A stretch of DNA of 51,174 nt, taken from assembly GCF_001940785.1 (NCBI RefSeq), contig NZ_MSLS01000005.1, positions 131,930-183,103 of the forward strand. Direction: 5' to 3'. The position numbers and the translations under genes are program-made. Under the pieces are notes generated by a model. The model was not told where the DNA came from and did not search any database. It saw only the letters and a list, made by a program, of their open reading frames with translations. This document shows positions 35,124 to 43,648 of this stretch, piece by piece. Position 1 is the stretch's first letter; the number at the start of each line of letters is the position of its first letter. This DNA comes from Bacillus sp. MRMR6 (GTDB lineage Bacteria > Bacillota > Bacilli > Bacillales > Cytobacillaceae).

Positions 35124-36473
35124 TTATTTTAGACTAAATCCATTAGCTCGATCTTTTTCTGCTCCTTTTTCTATATTGTCCATTGCCTCTTGTGGGGTAA
35201 TCAATCCACCAACAAGACCCTGTAGGTTTTGATAGTAGGCTTCCTTAGCTTCTACACCGATAAATACACTTGGATTGTAGCCAGATCCCTCTTCAATAGA
35301 TTTCATGGCTGTTTTTAATACTTCCCCTACAGGTTCAATATTTATAGAGGCTTTTGAAGCTGGGATAAAGTTATAATCCGGTAGATTTAATACGATATTG
35401 CTATAATCCTCAGATAGTATGAAGTCCATCCATTTTTCAGCATAATCTGCGTTTTTTGCCTTTGTAGGAACTACCCATGTTAACCCTACTCCACCGACAG
35501 GCTGTGCAACCTCTCCATCAACAAAAGATGGCATCATAAACATATTTACACTGTTCTCAAGTTTTTGGTCAGCTAAATCAGTAATTAGATAAGTTCCTTC
35601 CGCTTCAATTGCGGCTTGTTTCGATAAAAATCTGAACTTTGAATCCGCTTGTGTTTGTGTAACTGATTCTTTTGTTATATATCCCTTTTCTACCCATTCG
35701 GACATCATTTCAGCAACCTCGACTACTTCTGGGTCATTCCATTTTCCATCGCCATATAATAATTCTTCTACCTTCTCAGTCCCCATCACACTCTCCATCA
35801 TGACCCCGAAAATCCAACCAATCGCATATCCATTTCTTGCCCCAACTGTTATTGGTGCAACACCTTTATCTTTAAGGGTTTGAAGCGCTTTCAAAAATTC
35901 GCCTTTATTTGTTGGTACTTCAACACCATGCTGTTCAAAAATATCTTTGTTATAAAACATTCCAATGGCATCTAACATGTGTGGAACCTCATAAATGTTT
36001 TCGCCTTTTGAAATGAGATCATAGGCAAATGGTCTAAGAGCATCCTTCCAATTATTCTTTTGGTAAAGATTATTTAAAGGTTGGATAAGATTAACATCTG
36101 AGAGAATCGATACCCTTCCAGGACCAGCATTCATTAAGATTACATCTGGAGGTTCAATTCCTGATTGTAACAGGGTTGGTAATTTTCCAGACTCTACTTG
36201 TACATCCCCGTTGGTAAGATTCACTTCAATCCCTGGATTAATTTCCTTGAACTTTGCAACAACATTTGTCCACTGCTGCTTCTCAACATCGTTGTAGAAG
36301 TTTGGAATTAATAGATCGAGTGTCTCACCATCCCCACTTGCTGTTTCATTATTCCCTTGATTCGAACCTGTTTTTGTTTGATTATCAGTTGATGATGTGG
36401 GTGCTTGACAAGCTACAGTAAAAAGCATTAATAATACTAGTAAAAGAGCAATCCTATGTTTGTTCCCCTTCAT
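35124..36473 (-). CDS. Sugar-binding lipoprotein of an ABC importer
   Basis: About 449 residues. Lipoprotein signal: KGNKHR, hydrophobic core and lipobox FTVAC, then a Ser/Thr/Asn/Gly-rich linker. The mature protein belongs to solute-binding family 1 (MLDAIGMFYNKDIFEQHG, VGGVGLTWVVPTKAKN). It is first in the minus-strand operon and is divergent from the YesM/YesN-type two-component genes that probably sense the same sugar. GGGGATGGGG upstream supports the ATG at 36473. Confidence 0.9.
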   Translation of the reverse strand: MKGNKHRIALLLVLLMLFTVACQAPTSSTDNQTKTGSNQGNNETASGDGETLDLLIPNFYNDVEKQQWTNVVAKFKEINPGIEVNLTNGDVQVESGKLPTLLQSGIEPPDVILMNAGPGRVSILSDVNLIQPLNNLYQKNNWKDALRPFAYDLISKGENIYEVPHMLDAIGMFYNKDIFEQHGVEVPTNKGEFLKALQTLKDKGVAPITVGARNGYAIGWIFGVMMESVMGTEKVEELLYGDGKWNDPEVVEVAEMMSEWVEKGYITKESVTQTQADSKFRFLSKQAAIEAEGTYLITDLADQKLENSVNMFMMPSFVDGEVAQPVGGVGLTWVVPTKAKNADYAEKWMDFILSEDYSNIVLNLPDYNFIPASKASINIEPVGEVLKTAMKSIEEGSGYNPSVFIGVEAKEAYYQNLQGLVGGLITPQEAMDNIEKGAEKDRANGFSLK

Positions 36474-36479
36474 AAATAT

Positions 36480-36865
36480 CCCCATCCCCTTTTTGTATTA
36501 GGCACATATAAAAGAATAATGAAACTATTATTTACTTTTAAAGATTATTTCCATAAGATATAAGTAACATTTACTTATTAATAATTCTAAATGATTTAAA
36601 CTTTCTTTCAATAGTGCAGATAATGGTTAGATGGGTGGTGAATCATGGTGAATATTTTCCCCCTCATTAACATCCCGATCTCTTTTCGTGTTCATTTACT
36701 TATTGGAATAACGAAAATATTATTTACCTATCACAATCCTTTCGTTAGAGAATGAGAACTAGTTTGCTTACTAATAATTCTAAATGATTAGAATTTTCTT
36801 TCAATGGTGTGGAAGATGGTTAAAGGTGGGTTGAACGTGGGTATTCATTTCTTAGATTCCTAAAT
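36480..36865. repeat. Imperfect tandem duplication of the divergent regulatory region
   Basis: The gap between the binding-protein and histidine-kinase genes contains two related segments offset by about 193 bp. For example, TACTTATTAATAATTCTAAATG and later bases near 36573 recur as CTTACTAATAATTCTAAATG near 36766, and TTTCTTTCAATAGTG as TTTCTTTCAATGGTG. Similarity continues over most of each unit, including the CATCCC and TATTATTTAC boxes. It holds the promoters of both divergent transcripts. The duplication probably doubled the binding sites for the response regulator. Confidence 0.6.
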
Positions 36866-36890
36866 ATACCAAATCCTCGGGGGAAATATA

Positions 36891-38663
36891 ATGAAATTAA
36901 TTAACTCTATTTTTATAAAGCTATTGGTTACTTTTGTTCTTTTTTCCTTTATTCCAACGACTATTGTTGGCTCATTTGCGTATAAAATAATTTCTAACTC
37001 CTTATTTGAAAATTTACAATATCATGCAGATGATATATTGGAACAAAAGATAGGTGGACTCTCACTGCTATTAAAGGATTTAGAACGAATGGATAAAGGG
37101 ATCACTCAGAGCAAGGTATTTTCTGAATTTCTAAAAAACACCAATCCTTTAGAACAACCGAGGCATTATTTAGAGCTTGATGAACTGCTTACTAGTATTC
37201 AAAATATAAGGCCTGAAACTGCTGGAATCATGATCGTAAGTAACAATGGTTTTTTTTACAATTATGGATATTCTCATGATTTACATTTTTCTCACGAGCA
37301 CTTTAGAAAGCTTCCGTGGATCGAAGATATAGGACAAAATAATTACTTAACCCCACAAATTACAACCCTACATAATCGACCTTATTCAAATCAAGATAAA
37401 AATCTTAAAGTATATTCCTATGTTAAAAAAGTATGGGATCGAAATTTAAAGTCCTATGGATTCCTTATCATCGATTTTAAAGAGGATCTGTTAAAAGATA
37501 TTCTAAGAAATGATGGTGGGAATTCTTTTAATAATTCGGGTACCTTTATCCATGACAAGCTTGGTTTTGTTTTAGCACCAGCCAATACACTAGAATATAA
37601 GGATGTAGCAGCGGCTAAAACCGGTTCTACGATTCAAAGTCGTTCCGGAGACGAATTTATTATTTTCTCGAAACACTTTCCACAAACAGGATGGTTTGTA
37701 ACAGAGTATTTCGAGAAGAACGCATTCTATGGGCCTGTTAATGATTTTAAAAAAATCGCTTTAATCGCTACATTAACCACAGCATTCATTTGTTTACTTG
37801 CGGCTTTATTTATTTCACATCGAATTTCCTCACCCATTAAGAAACTTGGACGAGTAATGAAAAAGGTGGAACTGGGAAATCTTGATGAAAAATTTGTTGT
37901 CCATTCGAATGATGAAATTGGTGACCTTGGAAAAGGCTTTAATACGATGATTGTCGAAATAAAGAAACTCATTCAGGCTGTTAAACACGAAGAAAAATTA
38001 AAGAAAGAAGCCGAAATTACCGCCCTACAGCTACAGATTAATCCTCATTTTATTTATAACACCTTAGAAACGATTAATTCTTTAGCTCGGAAAAAAAGAG
38101 AACATGAGATTAGTCGTTTAATTGTCCTTCTCGGAAGACTTTTAAGATCAAGTATAAGTTCATTTGAAGAAAAAATCCCAATTAAACAGGAAATCAATTA
38201 CATCGTTAATTATTTAGAAATTCAGAAGGCACGGATGAGAGAACCGTTCACTTATACACTATTAATTGATCCAATAATAGAAGAATATTTAACGGTCAAA
38301 TGGATTCTACAGCCAATTATTGAAAATGCGATTATTCATGGGATTGACCCTATTAAATCAAAGGGGATTTTAGAGATTATTGGGGAGACCAAGGATTCAA
38401 CGATTATTTTTACCATTAAAGATAATGGGGTGGGAATCGATGCAGTAAGGCTTCAACAGATTCGGCACCAGCTTAAATTCAACTCAATGAATTTAGCAAA
38501 ATATAAAAATAAAATTGGCCTTTATAACGTCCAAACGAGAATACATGCACACTATGATAAGTCTTTTGGAATATTGATGGATAGCCGGCCAAATGCAGGC
38601 ACAACGGTGACAATCTCAATCCCCATGGAGGTACATGATGCTCAAAATGTTAATAGTAGATGA
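36891..38663 (+). CDS. Sensor histidine kinase (YesM/LytS type)
   Basis: 590 residues. TM1 at about 9-28, an extracytoplasmic sensor region (31-285) of dCache/Cache type, TM2 at about 287-308, HAMP (308-360, HRISSPIKKLGRVMKKVE and NDEIGDLGKGFNTM). The His_kinase domain has phospho-acceptor His386 in LQINPHFIYNTLE, and the HATPase domain has the N box WILQPIIENAIIHGI (Asn479) and DNGVGID. Complete. It reads an extracellular signal, probably the sugar or its binding protein, and phosphorylates the response regulator whose gene overlaps its 3' end by 26 bp. Confidence 0.92.
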   Translation: MKLINSIFIKLLVTFVLFSFIPTTIVGSFAYKIISNSLFENLQYHADDILEQKIGGLSLLLKDLERMDKGITQSKVFSEFLKNTNPLEQPRHYLELDELLTSIQNIRPETAGIMIVSNNGFFYNYGYSHDLHFSHEHFRKLPWIEDIGQNNYLTPQITTLHNRPYSNQDKNLKVYSYVKKVWDRNLKSYGFLIIDFKEDLLKDILRNDGGNSFNNSGTFIHDKLGFVLAPANTLEYKDVAAAKTGSTIQSRSGDEFIIFSKHFPQTGWFVTEYFEKNAFYGPVNDFKKIALIATLTTAFICLLAALFISHRISSPIKKLGRVMKKVELGNLDEKFVVHSNDEIGDLGKGFNTMIVEIKKLIQAVKHEEKLKKEAEITALQLQINPHFIYNTLETINSLARKKREHEISRLIVLLGRLLRSSISSFEEKIPIKQEINYIVNYLEIQKARMREPFTYTLLIDPIIEEYLTVKWILQPIIENAIIHGIDPIKSKGILEIIGETKDSTIIFTIKDNGVGIDAVRLQQIRHQLKFNSMNLAKYKNKIGLYNVQTRIHAHYDKSFGILMDSRPNAGTTVTISIPMEVHDAQNVNSR

Positions 38664-39387
38664 TGATTGGCTTATATCAGATAGTTTGAAATCTTTGGAT
38701 GAGTGGCACGAGCGAAATATCGATGTTATTGGTACTGCGGAAAATGGAAAAGAGGCTATTTTTTGGATCGAAAATGAAAAACTAGACATCATTCTAACTG
38801 ATATTCGAATGCCTGAAATGGATGGTATTGAATTAACCAAATTTATCTATGAAAAGAAATCTAACATCCAAGTGATTATTATGAGTGGATATGAGGAATT
38901 TTCTTATGCTCAAAAAGCAATGAGATACAATGCCAAAGGCTATGTGCTTAAACCAATCGATACGGATGAACTAATGGATGCAGTAGATCGGATTCAAACA
39001 GACATTAACAAACCTACAAATAAGGACAACGAGTCTGAAAATGAACCAACCACCTATCACGAACGGCTTGTTTTGAGTGCCCAATCATATATATTGACGA
39101 ACTTAATGAAACCGCTAACATTAAAAGAGATTGCAAGTCGATTGCATCTTACAGATCACTACTTTGGTCAGGTTTTTAAATCTATTACAGGCGAAACATT
39201 TTTACAATATTTAACAAGGGTTCGAATGGAGAAAGCTTGTGAATTAACCAAAAACCCAAGCCTCAAAATTTATGAAATTGGGACGTTAGTGGGATACAAG
39301 GATACGAAATCATTTACAAAAACCTTCCAAAAATTATACAGTATGACACCAAGAGACTATCGAAAACAATTCTTTAGGGTTGAATAA
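38638..39387 (+). CDS. AraC-type response regulator (YesN type)
   Basis: 249 residues. Receiver domain: acidic pair in LIVDDDWLI, phospho-acceptor Asp55 in IILTDIRMPEMDG, Lys in YVLKPID. The C-terminal AraC helix-turn-helix pair (about 145-248) contains LTLKEIASRLHLTDHYFGQVFK and YEIGTLVGYKDTKSFTKTF. GGAGG lies 6 bp from the second ATG (38638), so I use that start. It likely activates the divergent ABC/catabolic operon. Confidence 0.92.
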   Translation: MLKMLIVDDDWLISDSLKSLDEWHERNIDVIGTAENGKEAIFWIENEKLDIILTDIRMPEMDGIELTKFIYEKKSNIQVIIMSGYEEFSYAQKAMRYNAKGYVLKPIDTDELMDAVDRIQTDINKPTNKDNESENEPTTYHERLVLSAQSYILTNLMKPLTLKEIASRLHLTDHYFGQVFKSITGETFLQYLTRVRMEKACELTKNPSLKIYEIGTLVGYKDTKSFTKTFQKLYSMTPRDYRKQFFRVE

Positions 39388-39540
39388 TATACATCAGGAT
39401 GTTGATTGTATCCCCTTTTTTACCGTTTAGTACCAAGCATCACGGAATTTTAATAAAAGATTAAAAAAGATTAAGGAAGTAATTTATCGGTAAGTACGTC
39501 CTGAAAATTTGTAACCGATCGTTAAATCTTTGAAAAAAAT

Positions 39541-39583
39541 GCTAGAAGAGCAGCTTTGGGTTTAACTGCTCTTCTAGCATTTT
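39541..39583. terminator. Bidirectional terminator
   Basis: GCTAGAAGAGCAG / CTGCTCTTCTAGC stem with a T-tract on both strands. It ends the two-component operon and the minus-strand gene at 39613. Confidence 0.85.
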
Positions 39584-39612
39584 TGGACTAGCTGATTATC
39601 TTTAAAAATTAA

Positions 39613-39924
39613 TTATTCAAAATCCGTAAATGGATAATATTCTTTAGCCCCAATCCCTCGCTCGTACATCCTTTTAATGTAAAGAACCTCGTTCTCCAGT
39701 TGCTCTAAAGGATTATTTGAAAAATGAATTCCTATTCGGCTGGCGATCTGTTCATTATAATGAAACACATATTTTTGATCAGCCAAGTAATATACAACCT
39801 TAAAATCTTCCACATTTTGATTCAATGAAAACTTGGTTATTTTAATTGGATCTGGTGAGTATGATGGATATTTTTCAATACGATTGAAAATTTCACCAAT
39901 CTTTTTTTCAATGTTATTTTCCAT
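39613..39924 (-). CDS. Hypothetical protein, intact copy
   Basis: 103 residues beginning ENNIEKKIGEIFNRIE and ending YERGIGAKEYYPFTDFE, acidic, without membrane segments or a recognised domain. GGAGG lies about 11 bp upstream of the ATG. A near-identical but frameshifted copy is at 27148-27457, so the gene has been duplicated within this chromosome region. Both copies border other accessory genes. I cannot name a function. Confidence 0.75.
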   Translation of the reverse strand: MENNIEKKIGEIFNRIEKYPSYSPDPIKITKFSLNQNVEDFKVVYYLADQKYVFHYNEQIASRIGIHFSNNPLEQLENEVLYIKRMYERGIGAKEYYPFTDFE

Positions 39925-40068
39925 TTTATTTTACCTTATCCTCCTTTTGGTATTTCCTGCTGAACAGTTTCGTTGTACTGTGCAGGACCCAGTTAGTTAA
40001 GTAAGCCATGCCTTATTTAAATAAATGATTTGTAATAAGTAAACTTAGGTGCACCTAATCTCTGCTAA

Positions 40069-40099
40069 TTGACATATCGAAATAAGTCGATATATAATA
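40069..40099 (+). promoter_or_regulatory. Promoter and operator of the ArsR-type gene
   Basis: TTGACA (40069-40074) and TATATA/TATAAT (40092-40099) flank a perfect inverted repeat ATATCGA-n7-TCGATAT (40074-40094). The repeat fills the spacer and is related to the one at 40452. The -10 box ends only 6 bp before the ATG, so the message is probably leaderless. Autorepression by the ArsR-type protein is expected. Confidence 0.65.
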
Positions 40100-40105
40100 A
40101 CAACT

Positions 40106-40420
40106 ATGGAACCAATCGATGTATTTAAGGCGTTATCAAATAAAACTAGACTTAACATTTTACAGTGGCTGAAGGAACCAGAGAAGCATTTTCCTAAACA
40201 AGGCGCTCACCTGCCAAAGGAGGTAAGTTATAAGGGCGGAGTATGCGTAGGAGACATTCAAGAAAAAGCCGAGGCTTCTCAATCTACGGTATCTCACTAC
40301 TTAAATATGATGCAGAAAGCTGGTCTTCTTGAATCTGATCGTTATGGTCAGTGGACGTACTATCGAAGAAACGAAGAAGTCATTCGTCAATTTGCTGAAT
40401 ATCTTAAAACAGAAATCTGA
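40106..40420 (+). CDS. ArsR-family winged-helix repressor
   Basis: 104 residues: DVFKALSNKTRLNILQWL, a recognition helix in EASQSTVSHYLNMMQKAGLL and wing RYGQWTYYRRNEE. One Cys (VCVGDI) and few other metal ligands, so the inducer is not obviously a metal. No ribosome binding site precedes the ATG and the -10 box is 6 bp away, which suggests leaderless translation. It stands directly upstream of two YdcZ-type transporter genes whose promoter region carries a matching operator. Confidence 0.88.
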   Translation: MEPIDVFKALSNKTRLNILQWLKEPEKHFPKQGAHLPKEVSYKGGVCVGDIQEKAEASQSTVSHYLNMMQKAGLLESDRYGQWTYYRRNEEVIRQFAEYLKTEI

Positions 40421-40442
40421 GTTGGTTGATTTCTGTTTTTTT
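40410..40442 (+). terminator. Terminator at the end of the ArsR-type gene
   Basis: CAGAAATC / GATTTCTG stem with GTTTTTTT following. It overlaps the stop codon and separates the regulator from the transporter pair. Confidence 0.75.
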
Positions 40443-40451
40443 ATAAAAAGT

Positions 40452-40471
40452 ATATCGATTATTCTAGATAT
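40452..40471 (+). promoter_or_regulatory. Second ArsR-type operator, before the transporter pair
   Basis: ATATCGA-TTATTC-TAGATAT is an inverted repeat with one mismatch that shares its left arm with the operator at 40074-40094. It lies 34 bp upstream of the first transporter start codon. Confidence 0.55.
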
Positions 40472-40504
40472 TTAAAAATGACGAACTAAGGAGGGATTCA
40501 TTTA

Positions 40505-40933
40505 ATGCGTTACATCTCATATATATTAGCGTTATTAGCAGGGGCAGCGCTTAGTTTTGAAGGAGCTATTTACGGTGAATTAGGGAAAACGATAGGAAAG
40601 CTCGAAACAAGTTTTTATAACTTCTTTGTGGGTTCAATCATCCTCGGATTATTATGGCTTTTCTTTGGAAAAGGTAAACTTTCCTATGCGGTTGAAGCAC
40701 CTAAATGGACACTACTTGGTGGTGTCTTGGGGGTTGTTTATTTAACATCTATTGTGATTAGTGTTCCATTTGTTGGTGTCGGAATAACTATGGTTGCAGT
40801 AATTATTGGTCAATTAGTGATGAGTATGGTGATTGAACATTATGGTTGGCTTGGAAGCAAGAAATCTAGAATCAATAAAGAAAAAATAGTAGCTATCATC
40901 TCAATGATTATAGCACTTGTTTTAGTTTACTAG
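40505..40933 (+). CDS. YdcZ-type DMT transporter subunit 1
   Basis: 142 residues with four to five hydrophobic helices (LALLAGAALSFEGAIYGELGK, FFVGSIILGLLWLF, GITMVAVIIGQLVMSMVIEHYGW), the DUF606/YdcZ family. Such half-size transporters usually occur in pairs and work as heterodimers. AAGGAGG is 9 bp upstream of the ATG. Eleven bp before its partner; both are probably repressed by the ArsR-type protein. Confidence 0.85.
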   Translation: MRYISYILALLAGAALSFEGAIYGELGKTIGKLETSFYNFFVGSIILGLLWLFFGKGKLSYAVEAPKWTLLGGVLGVVYLTSIVISVPFVGVGITMVAVIIGQLVMSMVIEHYGWLGSKKSRINKEKIVAIISMIIALVLVY

Positions 40934-40944
40934 GAGGTCTAAGA

Positions 40945-41409
40945 ATGGGTATATTAATGATTCTATTCACCTTTTTAGGTGGTATCACATTAAGCGCACA
41001 GTCAGCTATTAATGGTACATTCAGTCGTAAAGCTGGAACAATCGAAACGACACTTTTAACTTTTCTAACTGGAACAATGTTTCTAGCTATTTTTATTCTC
41101 TTTTTTGGTAATGGAAATGTGTTTTCCATTTTAGAGGTACCTAAATGGCAATTAAGCGCGGTATTTTTAGGGGTATTGTTTTTACTTTTCATTATCGCCG
41201 CAGTTCCTAAAATTGGGGTTATTGCAACCAATATTACCGTTATCATTGGTCAGCTTGTAATCGGAATTGTTATTGACAATTTCGGCTGGTTCAATAGTTT
41301 AGTCATTCCTTTAGATATGAAACGTTATTTTGCATTACTGTTTATGATTATTGCTCTTTATTTTATCTATAAAGGAAATAAACGTGCCAGAGAAGAACTC
41401 TCTGCGTAA
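40945..41409 (+). CDS. YdcZ-type DMT transporter subunit 2
   Basis: 154 residues, paralogous to the preceding gene (FTFLGGITLSAQSAINGTFS, LTFLTGTMFLAIFILFF, TNITVIIGQLVIGIVIDNFGW). It has a basic cytoplasmic tail. TAGGAGG lies upstream of the ATG. It forms the expected heterodimer with subunit 1. Substrate unknown. Confidence 0.85.
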   Translation: MGILMILFTFLGGITLSAQSAINGTFSRKAGTIETTLLTFLTGTMFLAIFILFFGNGNVFSILEVPKWQLSAVFLGVLFLLFIIAAVPKIGVIATNITVIIGQLVIGIVIDNFGWFNSLVIPLDMKRYFALLFMIIALYFIYKGNKRAREELSA

Positions 41410-41427
41410 TATAGTAAAATAATTCAA

Positions 41428-41468
41428 AACGCTGCAATCGTTAAAGATAAGATTGCAGCGTTTTTTGT
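41428..41468 (+). terminator. Terminator of the transporter operon
   Basis: AACGCTGCAATC / GATTGCAGCGTT stem followed by TTTT, 18 bp after the second transporter. Confidence 0.9.
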
Positions 41469-41504
41469 TGGCTAAAATACCCCATTGAACTTACATCTTC
41501 GTTA

Positions 41505-41687
41505 TTATATGTGCATTTTTTCACAAAAGTCGCTAAAAGATGAATACCTTTGCTTCGCAGTATAAAGTCTACTACGCATTACAGAATTATAAGCTTCAGC
41601 TGTAGCCAATGTGGCTAGCTCTTGAACTCGTTCAACAAACGTGACTAACTCTCGTTTGAAGGTATTGCCCGCAGATAGCCAAAAATA
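41505..41687 (-). pseudogene. Open coding remnant without a start
   Basis: A minus-strand frame of 60 codons with protein-like composition, reading SAGNTFKRELVTFVERVQ, LATLATAEAYNSVMRSRLY and YSSFSDFCEKMHI before a TAA. There is no start codon or ribosome binding site and a TGA sits just upstream. It is either a fragment of a lost gene or chance. The rest of 41470-41940 shows nothing else recognisable. Confidence 0.3.
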
Positions 41688-41926
41688 TCATACCAAGAGG
41701 TTATTTTTTTGTGCAAACTCCATTTTTTATCATTACAGGAATGCGGCTCGTTAGCACAATAAGTGACTGACCTTCAGAAAATAACATCCGTTTTATTGAA
41801 TTACAAAAAATTATTTCCCTCTTATTAATCTCATTTATTTATAAACAAGTATTTACATGCCAATATTATTCTTTCACATTGTCCAAGCACCATTGCGAAT
41901 CGTGAAACTCTTATTTTTTTTGGAAA

Positions 41927-41985
41927 AAATACAAAAAACAAGGGCCACCCAAAAAGTCAGCTTTCACACACTTTTGGGCAGACCC
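41927..41985 (-). terminator. Terminator of the DUF4363 gene
   Basis: Long imperfect hairpin (GGGTCTGCCCAAAAGT / ACTTTTTGGGTGGCCC on the minus strand) followed by TTGTTTTTTG. Confidence 0.8.
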
Positions 41986-41997
41986 TTTTTAAGTTAA

Positions 41998-42360
41998 TTA
42001 CAAAACAACAAACTCTCTAAACCTTGCCTCTATTCTTGTTAATGTTGTAAGTGCATCGTTTTTTTCTTCCAATTTAACTTCTTGTACTAATTCCTGTACC
42101 TCTTGTCTTACATTACTTACATGTTCAATAGGTCCAAAAAATTCAAGCATCCACCTCTTTTGTTCAAATATATTATTAAGTTTAACAACATCATTTTTTG
42201 CTTCCTGCCAATTCTCTGATTCGATTTGTTTTCTGACTTCCTCCGTTTGCCTTGCTAAAGGGTTGTCAATACCCTTTAACATTGTATGAATTACACTTAA
42301 ATTAAAAATAATAATAATAAGTAAAATGACTTTAGGCATATTAGATTTACTTTTCCTCAA
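41998..42360 (-). CDS. DUF4363 family membrane-anchored protein
   Basis: 120 residues: one N-terminal transmembrane helix (VILLIIIIFNLSVIHTM) and an extracellular helical domain (ENWQEAKNDVVKLNNIFEQKRWMLEFFG). This matches the DUF4363 family, which in Bacilli is commonly encoded beside DUF421 proteins, as it is here. AGGAGG-like bases lie before the ATG. Divergent from the DUF421 gene, sharing a short AT-rich promoter region. Function unknown; linked in other Bacilli to sporulation-stage membrane proteins. Confidence 0.75.
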   Translation of the reverse strand: MRKSKSNMPKVILLIIIIFNLSVIHTMLKGIDNPLARQTEEVRKQIESENWQEAKNDVVKLNNIFEQKRWMLEFFGPIEHVSNVRQEVQELVQEVKLEEKNDALTTLTRIEARFREFVVL

Positions 42361-42437
42361 AATAAATCCTCCTATAGTTTTATTTATTGTATTTTATCCA
42401 ATAATAGTAATAATATGTTTTGGGGAGGAATTTAGTT

Positions 42438-43142
42438 TTGCTTGATATTATTTTTTTAATAAAAGCGATAATTAGCTTCTTATTTCTATTTATATTGACA
42501 CGTCTAATGGGGACAAAACAATTGGCCCAACTCACCTATTTTGATTATATCGTTGGTATCACCATTGGTAACTTTACAGCTAGTATGGTTATCGAACCTG
42601 AAATTCGTACGATGGATGCTGTCATCGGAATTACTGTCTGGGGGGTACTTCCAATTTTCCTGAGTTTTTTGAGTAGAAAAAGATCTTCATTTCGTAGACT
42701 ATTGGAAGGTAGTCCCACCCTTGTAATTGAAAATGGAAAATTTCGTACAGAAGGCTTAATTAAAGAGAATCTTACAGCCCACAATATTATGCTACTATTA
42801 CGTAAAGGCGGTAATTTTAAACTCGAAGATATCGAGCTAGCAATATTGGAGACGAACGGAGATATTAGCGTTATCCAGAAGAAAAGTGCCAGAAATGTCA
42901 CGGTCCAGGATCTAAAGCAAACTGAACAATCTCAAAAAGAGCCTCGTGTTTTAATAATTGATGGCTACCTTTTAGAGGGAGCATTAATAGAACTCAATCT
43001 TTCAAAAGACTGGCTCTTAAAGGAATTAAAGAAAAAAGGTGCAACGAGTTTACAGGAAGTCTTAATCGCACAGCTACAGCCTGATGGTACCCTTTATGTC
43101 GATATTTGGAATGGTAACGTAAACCAGCAGCTAAATCTGTAA
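42438..43142 (+). CDS. DUF421 (YetF/YrbG-like) membrane protein
   Basis: 234 residues: an N-terminal three-helix membrane part (FLIKAIISFLFLFILTRLMG, FDYIVGITIGNFTA, AVIGITVWGVLPIFL) and a cytosolic YetF-like domain (GSPTLVIENGKF, LRKGGNFKLEDIELAILETNG). GGGGAGG at 42422-42428 is 9 bp from TTG 42438, so I place the start there instead of at the in-frame TTG 42420 before the ribosome binding site. The 3' end abuts a truncated integrase on the other strand. Confidence 0.82.
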   Translation: MLDIIFLIKAIISFLFLFILTRLMGTKQLAQLTYFDYIVGITIGNFTASMVIEPEIRTMDAVIGITVWGVLPIFLSFLSRKRSSFRRLLEGSPTLVIENGKFRTEGLIKENLTAHNIMLLLRKGGNFKLEDIELAILETNGDISVIQKKSARNVTVQDLKQTEQSQKEPRVLIIDGYLLEGALIELNLSKDWLLKELKKKGATSLQEVLIAQLQPDGTLYVDIWNGNVNQQLNL

Positions 43143-43144
43143 CC

Positions 43145-43648
43145 ATCAAGGCTTCATAATTGTCATTTCTTCCTTTTATATATTTACCTAAATGATACAT
43201 TGCTCTAATCGAAAAATAGACTTCCCTTTGTTTATCACCCTTACCAATAACTACTGTGCTCATATTTTGTAGATTGATATCAGCTTTATCTAATCCATGA
43301 ACTTCAGACAATCTACAACCCGTTGCATACAATATTTCTAGAAAAGCACGCTGCCTGACTGTATCGCAGGATTCTCTTAACATTTCTAGTTCTTCGATTG
43401 ATAATGATTTTGGAAGTCGGTATTCATCTTTTGGAGCTTTTAATTTGGAACCTTCTAGTTTTTTTGCTGAGATGAACAATTGTATTTTATCCTCAAGGTC
43501 AGGATGTACCTCCCCTAACTTAACTCTTTGAATAAAACTCTGTTAGAACTGTAGACAATTTATTCTTTGTACTTTCCACTTCAATATTAGGATACAATTC
43601 TTTTAAAGCAGCCACTAAATCTGATAATATTTGCTCACCTAGATTCAT
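43145..43648 (-). pseudogene. Tyrosine recombinase/integrase, truncated and frameshifted
   Basis: AAGGAGAG precedes an ATG opening LGEQILSDLVAALKELYP and TKNKLSTVLTEF. Removing one T from a TTTT run (about 43530) joins it to VKLGEVHPDLEDKIQLFISAKKL. The catalytic part begins LSIEELEMLRESCDTVRQRAFLEIL, has the first active-site Arg (ATGCRLSEV) and the beta-hairpin Lys (VIGKGDKQREV). It then stops aligning at the 3' end of the DUF421 gene. The HxxR...Y half is missing, so it is non-functional. Confidence 0.8.

Noticed and set aside
42545..42901. 118-codon minus-strand ORF across DUF421
   Set aside because: Complement of a hydrophobic protein, no start signal.
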